DNA of 64,000 bases from Heterotrichella gracilis (taxonomy: Eukaryota > Sar > Xanthophyceae > Tribonematales > Xanthonemataceae): contig JAULBX010009217.1 of assembly GCA_032358255.1 (NCBI GenBank), positions 1-64,000 of the forward strand. Direction: 5' to 3'. This document shows positions 51,301 to 63,272 of the stretch, piece by piece. Position 1 is the stretch's first letter. The number at the start of each line of letters is the position of its first letter. A program made the translations under genes and the position numbers. The notes under the pieces are model-generated. The model saw nothing but the letters and a program-made list of their open reading frames with translations, was not told the origin of the DNA and ran no database searches.

Positions 51301-54300
51301 ATGTCGGATTTCAGGGGCAACGAGAAGTACCAGGTGGTGCGGGAGCTGGGCATGGGCGCCTTCGGCCTGGTGGTGCTGTGCCAGGACAAGCAAACAGGTG
51401 GGTGCTAGGCGTGGGGTGGGGGAATGGGGGGCCTTGGGGGCAATTGAGATGATGGCGTTGTGCCAGGCAGGCAAACGAGAGGGTGCTGGGTGGGGTGTGT
51501 GGGGGGTGGGGTGGGGCATGGGGGCAAACGCGTTGAGTACTTGGACAGGCACACAGGTGGGATGCTGGGGTGCTGGGGCGGCATTGGGGCAGTTGCGACG
51601 GTGGTTTTGTGTGAGGACAGGCAGGTGGCGTGAGGGATGACAGACCAGACCATTCTCCATGGTGGCTGAGTGGTGCTGTGCGAGAAGGTGACAACAGCAG
51701 GGTGTTGAGGGGGGTGAGCGGTTTGGAATGGGACGGATGTCACAGGACATGGGCTCTCTCATGGATGCAGCTCTTCCCAATTGAAAGGAATACGCACAGG
51801 TACCATGTCACTAACAGGTATCATTTTTGCTGATCACCTAATAGTTCACCTCGTACAACCCCACCAACCCCACCCCGTCCCCACCATCACCCCCAACCCC
51901 CAGGCGAGGAGGTGGCGGTCAAGCTGATGCCCCGCGGCAAGGGCGTGACTAAGTACGTGGAGCGCGAGATCCTCATCCACCAGAAGCTGTCGCACCCGCA
52001 CGTTGTTGAGTTCCGGGAGGTGTTTGTGACCGACAAGTACCTGGGCATTGTCATGGAGTACTGCGCGGGGGGGGACCTGTTCTCCTACGTGGTGGAGATG
52101 CGGGGGCTGCAGGAGAAGCCTGCGCGGTGGTTCTTCCAGCAGTTCATCCTGGTGAGTTTAGGGTTTGGGGTGGGGGTGGCGGGGAGGGTGGGTGCGGAGG
52201 GGTTTGGGGGCCAGGTGGCCTGGCGCAGCACTGTGAGGGTGTCGCTTGCGGCAAGTTACGCGTAGCACTGCTACTGGGTTGGCATGGAGCAGTAGCGCAA
52301 ATGCATGGCTACATGGCCCACATGGCTACATGGCCTGCTTGGCTACATGCCTGGCTGCTATGGACTTGCCGGGAGATTATTGGCCTGACATGGTACAGGT
52401 GGAGTGCCATGGAGTGCCCAGACTCACCCCTTTGGACCATCTTCAAACCCAAACCCCTATTTACCTCAAAAACCCATGGCAGCCACCCCAAACGCTAGAC
52501 CTTAGACCCTACAATCGTAGACTCCAACCCCGCAGCAGGGCCTTGACTGCTGCCAGCGCATGGGCATCGTCTCCCCAAACCCTGAACTCTAGACCCTAAA
52601 CCCTAATCGGTTGCAGGGCCTTGATTACTGCCATCGCATGGGCATCGTCTCCCGCGATGTGAAGATGGAGAACACGCTGCTTGACGGGGGCAACCCGCCC
52701 ATGCTCAAGATCTGCGACTTTGGGTATGCAAAGAGCGAGAAGGAGCACTCCAAGCCAAAGACAAAGGTGCGCCGCCGCCAGGCACTCCGCACCATGTGGG
52801 GCCAATTGCTCAATGAATTAAAATCACTTTCTATTGCACCTACATCTCTTTATGAGTCATATAATGTTGTCACAAGTTTTAGTGAATTTAAACGCTTTAT
52901 ATTGCATTGAAATATACTACATTTCAACATGGATTATAACAGGATGTCACTGGGCCCAATGCGTGGTTGCAATGGCAATGCCCCTGCTTTCCTGTACCGC
53001 CATAGAGTACCGGTAATCTGACCCCAGTAGGAAATCCAGAAAAGTAACCCTTAAACCTAAAGAGTCGCCCTTGCGCAGGCTGCGCCACCCGCCCATCACT
53101 GCATGGGCACCACTCCCCTGACCCCAAATCCCCGAATCCTGTTCCAGGTTGGCACCCCCGGGTACACCGCTCCTGAGATTCTGAAGAACAAGACTAACTA
53201 TGACGGCAAGAAGGCAGACATATGGTCGGCAGGTGTCATGCTGTTCAGGTGGGGGGGAGGGGAGGGGAGGGGCGCTGGATTGGTCGCAATATGCACATGT
53301 CAGTAGGAATGCTCTTCTTTTCTGTGTGGGTGGGGACGCTGGAGCGTTTTCTGTATGGGTGGTGGGATGGGGAGGGTGTTTTGTACGGGTGAGGAATGGG
53401 GTGCAGAGGTTGCGCTGTACGGGTGGGGCTGGTTGGCGGGGTTTATGCTGTTCGTGAGGGGGGGGATGAGAATATGGAGCGCTGCTGTGCCTGGGTGGGA
53501 ACAGGGCGTGGCAGGCACACCTGGTGGCGCCGTGCACCGACAGTGCAACCCACCACCTGCACCATGCCACCCCTCGTGGCTCCACCCACTGACCCTCTCA
53601 CCCCTCCCCTGCAGCATGCTGTATGCGCGCTACCCCTTTGAGCGGCCCACCGACGACCGCCTGAGCGAGTTTGAGAAGATGCAGATTGTGCTCAAGCGCA
53701 TCCTCAACGTGGATTTCACAATCCCCGGGGATGCGTCCCCAGAGCTGCGCGACCTGCTGCAGAAAATCATTGTGGCTGACCCCGAGAAGCGTGCCACCAT
53801 CCATGACATCTACAACCACCCCTGGTACTGCGTTGACATCCCCGAGGGGATCGAGGCGTTTAATGACGACATCTGCGCAACGGTGCGATGGCATACAAGT
53901 AGTCATAATTGCTATGATCATGAGTTTTGGCTTGCACCTGGGCTTGTGATATTATAATGTATTATATATATTTATATTGATACTGGTGCTGTTGGTGCTG
54001 TGACAGAAAACTTCACTCCCATGAGGCATGCTTTCTCTCAGCACCAAGCACACTACCATTGTAGCTCAAAACATGTCTAACATGCTTTATAAATAAGTAG
54101 TGTCACGTAAAATATAACTGTTATAAAAGGACTCCAAAAGTCGTGGATTCCTGCTGTATCTGCCATTCAAATTTATCCACCCCGTCTCCTTTCTCCCGTG
54201 CAGCCTGTTCGCCGCGCGCAATCTCCCGAGGCCATCAGCGCAGTTATCCAGCAGGCGCAGTCATCCACGGGGGCGATGGAGGCATTCAACCCAAATGACG

Positions 54301-54332
54301 ATGGCATCGCAGACTTTGACTTTGAGATCTGA
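51301..54332 (+). CDS. SnRK2-like serine/threonine protein kinase
   Basis: SnRK2 kinases act in osmotic, abscisic-acid and nutrient (sulfur) stress signalling in plants and green algae. Exons are 51301-51397, 51904-52151, 52617-52766, 53148-53248, 53615-53882 and 54204-54332, in phase, 330 aa. Glycine loop [10 protein letters not shown] (15-24), ATP-binding Lys39 in VAVK, and [18 protein letters not shown] are present. The catalytic loop is VSRDVKMEN (126-134) with Ser127 where most kinases have the His of HRD. DFG is CDFGYAKSE (148-156), with activation segment [12 protein letters not shown] (166-177), and [21 protein letters not shown]. SnRK2 hallmarks are [14 protein letters not shown] and the short C-terminal tail with the acidic end [14 protein letters not shown]. 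Lack of EF-hands rules out CDPKs. Introns 1 and 2 contain exon-edge echoes. Confidence 0.93.
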
Positions 54333-55374
54333 CCTACCTGACACCATTCTCGCCATACCACTGTACGTTTAGCAATAGCAGCAACAACACGCGTCATCGT
54401 GATCATATACCAATGTGCGCCATCGTGATTATATATGTTTCAGTTTTCTGCCCACATGTTGAATGCAGGCCCACGCCACAGCCAGGCCAGTGGGGCAGCT
54501 GCAAGCTCATGGCAGGTTGTGGTTTCTGCATTTCCTTTTCTGCTGCTGTCTCTTAGTCGAGGCCTTGCTTCGTAGGGAAAGGTCACTGGGTTGAGCAAGC
54601 TGAGTGGCATGCATGCAAGGTTTTTCTACTTCCAAATGAAAGATAAATTCTGTCTTACCCATATGTTTCTACTCGTACACTTTTTGCCCTGCACATATGC
54701 ATGCTAATGTGGGATAAAGATACGCAATACTATCTTGTTCGCAAGGGAATACTTTTAATTATTATGAAGGCCTGGTGTTACACTGTTTTGTACGCTTCAA
54801 TACTGTGTGGCTTGTGTCAGTCACAGTGTTATCACTTTCATGAGCCAGTGGCCTTCATCGTCTACCAGCTGTAACTCAAGAGTAAGTGTTTCATTGAATG
54901 TGACATAATGAATCCCGGCTGGCTTAATATCATGTGTTCACAAAGCTAAACCCTTCAAGGTTGTAAGTAGGGTGACCATTGCCACCCCAAGCTGCCCCTG
55001 AAGTTGCAGCCACGGCCACTGCACAGCTAAGTACTGTACGCACAAATTGTCATGTCATGTGATCATTTGATATCAAGATACGCATGGGAAACCCAAGCCC
55101 CACGTCGTCAATATGTATGATATGTATCCTAAATGTCATCTAGAATGTCTGTGGCGCCAAGCGACCTGACTCTGCTGCCCATTTGCTGTTGCGTTGAAGT
55201 GACCTAGCAGTGAGCATGAAGACCCCAATATTCCCTGCTGAAATTGCTTTCCCCTCCCTTCAATCATTTCTGGTTGCGGCACCTTTCAATAGGATGAGTC
55301 ATAATCCATTGGATGCACCAGCCTCCATGTGCCCTGCCTGGAATGTTTCATTGGAATTCACCGACTTCGATTTT
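54333..55374. other. Convergent spacer, no gene seen
   Basis: Contains the SnRK2 3' UTR and the sequence beyond the second F-box-like copy. AT-richer than genic regions. No supported open frame or RNA gene. Confidence 0.4.
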
Positions 55375-56816
55375 TCAGTCTGAGTTGCCTTCCCTGCTGG
55401 GCTTGAAGTATGCCTGCTTCAGCAACCAGGTCTTGGCAGAGGCGTACTCCGCAGCCTCTGCGGCAATGTCTGCTGGGTCCACCTCCCGCCACCCGTCAAC
55501 CGGATGCGACTCAGGATGGCAACAATTGATATTGACTGATTCGTAATCAGGGTTTGCACGATACCGTTTTGGCTGCTGCATTGTGTACCTGCCATAGCTG
55601 CCCTGCAGGGTGACTTTCGGGCCTGGACCACTGCGCAGAATGAAGCCTGCGCGCTCCCGACTGGACGCATATAAGGAAGGAGCCCAGCAGTGGCAGCACA
55701 GGTCTGGGTGCATCTGGCGGGGCATGGGGAGGACGAAGCTGGCAGAATCGCTGGGGTCGCCAAATACAAAGCTTGACAGCATGAGCTGCGTGAGGCTGGG
55801 CATGACTGGGATGTTGAGCTCCCTATCCATCCCCTGGTTGTGCGTGACTCCAAGCTCCTCCAGATGTGTGAGCCTTGCCATCACAGCAGCCATGTCTGTG
55901 ATGGGGAAGCACAGCACCAGCAGATTGCGCAGGCTGGGCAGTAGGGCCAGGGCTGGCAGGAGCGTTGGGAATGGCGGCCCATCCCCCCGCAGAAACTCCT
56001 GCAGAAACTCGTCTGTTTCACCAAACCTGCACAGCTGGAGGTCTTCCAGCGAGGAGGGGAGGCAAGGGCCTGGGAGCTGCACAGGAGTACTGGCATCAGT
56101 CTGTATGGTGAGGCTGGTGAGGGAAGTCAGCCGGGTCAGGATGGCTGGGACTGAGCAGGGCCTTGAGTCATGCAGCTGCACCACGCAGCGCTGCAAAAAC
56201 GGCAGGCTGCGCACTGCTCGCTCCGTTGGCATGAACCCAGCAGTGAGGCTGGTGACGCTGGGGAGGTAGGGGAGGTGTGGCGCGCCTAGCAGGCGGTCTG
56301 AAGCTATGATGCCAAGGTCCTGAAGCTCTGTCAGGGTGGATAGCTGGGTGAAGCTGGCCATTGCCAATATGGTGCGCGGGAAGGCGTGCAGGTGCAGGCG
56401 GGTGAGGCGGGTCAGGGCGCAGAGCTGCCTACAGGTATCTGCAACACTGGCTGCTTGCCCCACCATCACAGTGACTGCAGCACAGCTGGGTTCACGGCAG
56501 CCAGGAGTTGGTGAACTGCCTTGGGGCTCCACAGCCCCGTCTTCCACCACATATCCAAGCGCTTGGTGCCAGGCAGCCTGGTGCTAAGCCATGCAAGGAT
56601 CTCTTGCACTACCTCCTCTGGCCGCCTTCCTTGGTGCCTTCGTCCTGGCCAGTTTTTGATGGTGATGGTCTCCCACACATCGCTGGGGCCTTGCAGCAGG
56701 TCCCTCCATTGGAGACATACCAGGGCCAGCTGGGCTGCTGCATCGGTGTTCTTTGGCAGGTTGACCTTGGCAAAGATGTTCATGAGGCAGCCGTCTGGCA
56801 GGTCGAGTATGTGCAT
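55375..56816 (-). pseudogene. Second F-box-like / leucine-rich gene copy, frameshifted
   Basis: Paralogue of the gene at 32932-34370, on the opposite strand and also intronless. The first frame starts at 56816 with MHILDLPDGCLMNIFAKV, then LALVCLQWRDLLQGPSDVWETITIK, and ends NPAVLQSL followed by TGA at 56466-56468. The second frame then carries the leucine-rich part: TCRQLCALTRLTRLHLH, FTQLSTLTELQDLGI, YLPSVTSLTAGFM, LTRLTSLTSLTIQTD, LLPSLRNLLVLCFPITDM, LTHLEELGVTHNQG, MPRQMHPDLCCHCW and YGRYTMQQ, to the TGA at 55375-55377. Compared with the first copy, about seven bases are missing just after the LQSL codons, so the lesion is close to, but not the same as, the break in the other copy. Confidence 0.75.
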
Positions 56817-57967
56817 GTTGCTGCAAAGCAAGTCAATGGTCAGTAGTGGGCGGGCCCATGTCTGTGGTTGCACTGTGAACAAGCACACAGTCAGTAGTGG
56901 CGTGCACAGCAATGTTGTGCAGAGGAAACTACAGCTTGTTACCCAGTGGGCTATTCCTTGCACGGTGGTCAACGGTTGAAGTGCATGGGATGAACCAAGG
57001 ACAAGATATGAGGCTGTAAGCTACTAGAACCCGCATCCACCTTGCAAGTACCCACAGTGATAGTGATCGTTCTCGTGTGTGTTGTGTGACAAGGAGGTGG
57101 GAATAGGAGTTCTGCTGACCCCAAGAGCTGGAGGTCAAATTCCGGAGCGCCGGAGTGTGTCTGCAGTACAGGACGGAGGTTGTGTGGTGTTTTGACATCA
57201 GGTGCCGTTGAAGAGTTGCGGGTGGGCTTTGCAACGGATAAACCCACCTCAGTGTGTCACAAATTTCAATCGTGATATAGCTGTTATAATAACGTTATCG
57301 TCTGCAAGACCGTCTGGGTGTTCAAATATGTACTTCAAGACCAGGCGGGGAGACAGTCAAGACCAAGAATACTCGACCCATATTAGCATATATCTTTGTG
57401 TATTTGTAAACGGTTGGTGTATCTCAACATAACGGTCTGTTTCACTAGGTTATGGGCCCACATGTCTCTATGGCATGCATGATCGGTTGCAAATGCGTTT
57501 TTTTACACTGCTCAGCTGCTGGTGTCAGTGAATATTCTGCCACGATTTTGCTCAGATACATTACCACGGCGCTTACGTCGTTATTTTGGCCACCTGAAGC
57601 TTATTTTGTTTTACTGTCAAAAGGCACATGCATGCATGCCAAACGAGGATTAGGCATAAGCATCTCGGTATTAGCTAAACAAGGTTAAGCAAACAGTTTT
57701 CTGGACAGCGCTATCACTAGCACCATGTTGAACTGCCACAATGACTCGGCATGACCACTTTGAAGCATACTGGTACAGGGCATGATGCTAAATTTACCCT
57801 TCCTTGTGAAATGGGTGAAAACCACCACCAGTGCGGTAAGCTAAATGGTGACTAAATCCCACCATATGCCACACTAGAAACACTATGAGTCAACCTTTTG
57901 CACTTGCACTGGGGTGAGAAATACATAGACATGGCAACAAGGCTTCAAGCTCAGGGCAATGAGTCAT
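56817..57967. other. Spacer, no gene seen
   Basis: Lies upstream of the second F-box-like gene and downstream of the MYND gene. Open frames are short and unrecognised. ATGCATGC runs occur at about 57474-57482 and 57628-57640. Confidence 0.4.
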
Positions 57968-58015
57968 CTATTTAGGGTTCCTCGCCCTTCGAGCTGCCTT
58001 GCACGCCGCCTTGTG

Positions 58016-61000
58016 CTACGGCCATTGCTGGTTCTGGCAGTCGGTGCTGCAGTAACGCGCCTTGCCGCATGGGCACATGCGCAAGGATACGCCACCCCCC
58101 GCCGCAGCACCACACCCGCTACACATGCGCTTTGACCGCTGCTTTTTATGTATACATATACTGTTTTAAAAAGTCAGCAAAGAGAAAGAGAGAGGAGAGG
58201 AGCAGCAGAAACCACCACACCACACTGCCCCTCACTGGCCTCCTGTGGTGTGCCTGCCAAAATAAAATACAATAATGAATACCCCATATATACAGAAATA
58301 AACATATAAGCGCCCACACCCGAAACCCTAAACCAACTCAACAGGTGTTAGTCCTTGAAAAGGCACGGCAAAGGTTGTAGCAAAGGCAACATAAATAGTT
58401 TGTTGCACCGTCCTCCTCCCCACTCATTACCCTACCATTGGGTGGTCCTGCCAATCCACAAGGTGGAGCCTCCGGCGGCAACCACAGCGGCGCATCGCTG
58501 CAGTAGGCATACAGGTGCATGCCATCCTCTTGCACCGCGTCAGGTGCGGCATACCAGGGCACAAACGTGCTCCATCCAAAGCGGAGAATCTGATGGAGGT
58601 GCGAAGCAGTGCTGTGCCACCGCCACCAGCACCTTGCCTTGGATGCTGAAGACCCTTCCAGCAGGGACTGGTTTCAGTTCTTCTGCTCGCCAATCACCCC
58701 AGCGCACCTCCAGCACCACGTGGTCAAGGGGCAATTGGTCTTCTCTGTGCTGCAGGCACTGCAGGCAGGTGCGCACTGAGTCTTTTGCAACGCTCAATAC
58801 AGTGTTGGCGTACATGGATTGGACACTTTGCATACTAGTTGCACGTAATCCACCGCCCATCCATCAGCCACAGAATTAACCCTCACACAGGCTGGCAACC
58901 CAATTTACGCCATATAATAATATTTCCCCTTCATGACCACCCATGCAGCTCATACATTTCTGTAGCTTTTATCCATCCAGGACCCTTCATTTGGACCCTA
59001 CCTCTGCAATGTGGCTCCATTTGGCGATCCTGCTGGCAGTCAGTGCAGCAATAAGCGTAAACGGCACAGTTGGGGCAGCCACCAAGCGCATACAATGCAC
59101 CACGGCACTGCAATTGGCGCCACCTGGCAGCGTTACCTCCATGGGGTGGGTGGTGGGGCCGCAGGTGCCCTGCTGCGCTGACAACTCCTCACGGCATACG
59201 CGCTGCATCACACGGCACATGCGCCCGGCCTGTAGGGACAGCAAGGGTTGATGAGAGATTTTCATTGCAATGAGCATCAGGTAGATTGCTTGGTAGAATG
59301 TTACGTGGACTGGGAGGTGAATCGTTACATATTGCTGTCGATAGTGCCGCATAGCGCCTGCACGTTTTCCCACTCGCGTGCATGGGCCTATGGAACGGGG
59401 GTGACCATTGCACACCATGCAATATTGCTTAGAAGCTCAATACAGCCCTTCACACTATGATCACAACTAGAATGGAGGGTAAAGGTCGAGAGTACCCTGT
59501 GTAAGGCTTTGCTTTTGAACCCACCTTCTTTTCCAAGTCGCTGGTTACGCACCACGTGGCGGATGCGGAGTCCCAACCCACCTCGCCAGGTGGCAGCTTC
59601 ACATCCACCCGCACCGCCAGCTGCCAGGCGAAGGGCGCCTCCCCAGGGGGGAGCAAGGGGGAGGAACCTGCACACCACCAGAAACGTCAAATGGAATTTC
59701 AATATGTTTCAAGGACTGCGGTTCAGCCAGAACTTGCGAGCAACCGCCCTCAGGGATCTTTATAGGATTTTAGGGTTTTAGGGTTTTAGGCCTTTCAGGG
59801 ATCCAGGGACTCAAACTGTCTCAGAAGGAATATAATGGGTTTCCAAGATTTTTCCTTCGCGCTATGAATGCGACACCCAAGATTGCTGTGTGTTGCAGAA
59901 TTGCCCAGGGTACTAAGATAAGAGTAGTCAGGACTTTATTATCTTATCACCCTTGGTATTTCGCAGAGCCTCAGATCCCCTGCATTCATGGGGGTTGCTG
60001 GATTTGTGGTCCTCCGCACACTCACCACTCCTCTGGATGCACCACCTCCACCCTGTCTGCCCCGATACCCTAAAAGTAAATCCTCAAACCATTTTCTGGT
60101 TCACACGCACCTGCGTCCCCCCTTGTCATCTGAATGACCCTGTTGAGTGCTGCCCATGCACGCCACAGGCTGGGGCGCATCTCAAGCTCTGGCTGGTGAA
60201 GCAGGTACCTGGGGGAAGCACGTGGCATACATCATGTGTGATTATCGTGTGATGATATTTGATTATCGTGTGTTTAGTGAAGCAAGTACCCAAGGGGAGC
60301 ATATGAGGTGTACATGTGATCATGTGTGATGATATGTGATCATCGTGTGATGATATTTGGTGCAGCAGGTGCCTGGGAGGATCAGCAGGTGGGGTGGTGA
60401 GTGGGTGTGGCCCAGGGATGGGACTTGTCACTAAGATCATATGAGAATTGCATTGATAATGCGGTTCTTCAATTTGGTGAATACCACCCCCCTCCACTGG
60501 CCCCCACTTAAACCCACCTGAGCGCCCCCCCCATCACCATAGCGTCATTGTACACCCCCTGCGCCGCCTCCACATCCCCCTCCACCACCATGTCCCACAG
60601 GCACTCCTCCACCAGCTGCCCCATGGTGGCCGGGGGTGGGGGCGACAGGTAGGGGCCAGAGGCGCAGGGGGGGAACAGGCCGGGGGTGGCAGAGGAGGGC
60701 ATGTCAGAGCCCGCCAGGGGGTGAACAAAGGTATTGGCTTTACCAGGGTACATGTAGAAAGCAGGGACTGCCACGTCCAAGGATTTGCTGCACAGGCACA
60801 AAAATGGATGATTAATGCAAGGCAGGAAATGCCCCGCCGTACTTTCAGCGGGGTACATGTACAAGGCATGGAATGTAACATTGAAGAAATGGCTGCACAG
60901 CAAAAAGACTGATGTAAAAAAACGTGGGTGCTGTTTCATCAGGGTACCAAATAGCGAGGGGCCCACCTACATTTGATGGGACAGGGCGGAAGCAACTGGG

Positions 61001-61343
61001 AAACAATGGTGCTAGGTATCAGCCAACCAGAGGTGCAATAGGCTACAGGACAAATACCCTAGATTAAACCCCAAACCCTAGAGCAGACCCTAGCCCACCT
61101 CGGGCTGCTTAGAACGGCCCCGAGCACGTTTGTGTAGCCCGCACGCTGCATGAGGCGGGCCAGAGGCGTGGCAGGGCATGTGGAGGAATGCGCTGACGCG
61201 CCCACGCGGGAGGTGCGCACAATCAGCGCGGCGTGGAGGGTGCGAGTGAAAGTGCAGCAGGTGTGGATGGGGGGGCCGCGGGGTTGTCCTGCAAATCCCT
61301 TGGTGAGCATGGCGCAGGTGGGTGCCAGGACCTTGGTCTGCAT
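58016..61343 (-). CDS. MYND zinc-finger protein, family unknown, model incomplete
   Basis: Minus-strand exons that join in phase: 61099-61343, 60518-60787, 60111-60208, 59525-59667 and about 59002-59229. A 3' set also joins in phase: 58633-58834, 58431-58589, 58016-58138. The link between the two sets does not keep frame and is unresolved. Recognisable parts: SPPPPATMGQLVEECLWDMV, then RYLLHQPELEMRPSLWRAWA, APFAWQLAVRVDVKLPPGE, and at the end FGWSTFVPWYAAPDAVQEDG followed by a MYND finger (CSGCG...CPCGKARYCSTDCQNQQWP). The finger is cut by TAG at 58016-58018, before the expected final His and Cys; reading on gives HKAAC and a second TAG at 57968. A second, different MYND-like coding segment lies at 59002-59107 in another frame. 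MYND fingers bind proline-rich partners; no further function is offered. The start (61343) is a guess. Confidence 0.45.
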
Positions 61344-61818
61344 TTATGGATGAGGGCTTAGGTATAGGGTTAAGTTTGTGAGCATGGCGCAGGTTGGTGC
61401 CAGGACCCTGGTATGGATGAGCAAGGGGAGGGTGGTGGTGTCTTAGAAAATACTTACCCTAAATAGTTGACCTCCCATGAATTGCCAAACAAGCTCGCAG
61501 CCCAGTGTTCACTAATTTCTGTACCCCACGGTAGGCATATTCCAGTGACTACAGGTCTAAGGCACTCTCACAGCGAGGCTGACACTTAATATTGCGCCAA
61601 TCACTTGACTAACATGAATTTTCTGGATAATAAAGGCTCTCCTATGGGCGTACAAGATATGCTCTGACCACTTGACAAACGCTCTTCCCAAACCACAGAT
61701 GCAAGGCATTATACAGCAATCCATTACTAATGGCATTAGCATACTGCAAGAGAATATTCAGAAATGAGTCACGCCTCATGCCTGGTCGCCAAGTGGCGCC
61801 TCCACCACCGTTTCCTGC
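61344..61818. other. Spacer, no gene seen
   Basis: Lies between the MYND gene 5' end and the chitinase stop. Sequence 61375-61420 repeats the putative first-exon region of the MYND gene (gtgagcatggcgcagg, also at 61301-61319). Otherwise nothing is recognised. Confidence 0.4.
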
Positions 61819-63272
61819 TCACGTTGGGGTGCCTGTGCCACACGGCACTGCTATGCCCTGCCCCACCTGCAGCGCAGCCTGGTCCACGCCTGGGTTGAGG
61901 TCAACCACATCGGACAGACCCACCCCCAGGCTCTGCGCTATGGACCACAGGGTGCTCCCCGCCTGGATGCTGTATGCGCACACGCCTGGCGCTCCACTGG
62001 GACTAGCTGGAACCCCAGGGCTGTCCATCACTCCAGAAATGGCAGGAATTCCAGGAGATTCATTGGTGCTGGACAGTGCAGCAGGGCCCTGTGCAGGGCT
62101 GCCCGTCACACTGTTATTAACTGGATACCCGCTGAAACCAATCGCACCACCTGTGGGTCTGTTGGTTTGCCCCGCACACTGGTCGCCAGCTGCCGCCGCC
62201 ACGGGGCACGCTTGAGGAAGCGCCAAGTGGCATGCCCTGGGTGCCCGCCATGTGCCTGCCACTGCCCTCAGCAGCTGCTGTTTGTCGTCCTGCTCAGCAT
62301 CCCATGAGAACACGCCCAGGAGCTGGCGGCTGGCGACCCAACACACCTGCGCAGAGGAGCATGGGGGTGGGACAATGGGTGAATGGCGGGTGGCGGGCAG
62401 GAGATGCGGTTGCATGGGATCACATGTTCAACCAAGCAAATGCAAAGGGGCAGCTTTTAAAAATGCATATCCAACAACGTCATTGCAACATCACCTAACC
62501 CTGTGGGTAACCATTTTGCATTGTGGGTTCAAGCGTGCATGCGCAGTGCATTGCAGCCAAATGTCTGGCATTATTTTGCACTGTGGAAATGGTGTGCACA
62601 GGGGCAGACATCCAGGCATATCTTCATTACCATCTGGCTCACCCACCTTTTTCGACAGCGTCTCCTGGTTATCGAAGGCCACCCAGTACTGGTTGTTGGG
62701 ACCATACTCCGTGTACGCCACCATTGCCTGCCCATCCATCACCAGTTTACCTCCACCCTGGGCCAGTGCCTGCTTGACTTCAAACCAAGCCAGGCTGCCA
62801 GGCACCTGAGTGCGGTCGCCAGGCGGGGCAGGGCCTGAGCACAGCAGCACAGGTTTGAGGTGCAGGTTGTTCAACAACAGGCGGAATAGCGCGCAATTTA
62901 ATTTCGGTTACGATTTAATTCAAAGGATTTGTTCTTGATTTGTTTATCGCCTACTTTACTGTAGTCAAGGAGTTGAGAGCTGTGTGGGACGCGCTCATCA
63001 ACATTTGCAGCAGATGCATTGCATCCATGCCATCCAGTATGATGCGCGCTTAATTCAGTCAAGCCATCGACAACTTAGTGGGTCCAATCACATTTCTGGC
63101 GCAAGCAAGAAACTCACTGCTGCAGTGATGTAGGTACCATTTACGCATTTAGCCACCTTGCGCCATCATCAACATCCACATGCCCATGCACAAGTCCTGG
63201 CCCCACACCCACCCACCGCACCTGTCACTCTGGCAATGCCCGGCGCCAGTCCTCCCAGAGGGCTGAGACCCA
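61819..63272 (-). CDS. GH18 chitinase-like protein with C-terminal LysM, 5' end missing
   Basis: Three 3' exons on the minus strand: 63222-63272, 62647-62834 and 61819-62346, in phase, about 255 residues visible. The first two encode the end of a GH18 catalytic barrel: GLSPLGGLAPG, GSLAWFEVKQAL, then VAYTEYGPNNQYWVAFDNQETLSKK, equivalent to the W-V-x-Y/F-D-x-x-x-S segment before the last strand. The last exon continues VCWVASRQLLGVFSWDAEQDD, the final barrel strand. A Cys-containing, Pro/Ser/Gly-rich linker leads to a LysM domain (YSIQAGSTLWSIAQSLGV...VVDLNPGVD...LQVGQGIAVPC) ending four codons before the TGA. The catalytic DxxDxDxE motif should lie upstream, beyond the window. GH18 enzymes hydrolyse chitin or related glycans and LysM binds N-acetylglucosamine polymers; wall remodelling is a reasonable inference. 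Confidence 0.82.

Noticed and set aside
59108-59136. 29-nt intron to reach the second MYND frame
   Set aside because: Too short for splicing; the region is better explained as an echo or a different gene.
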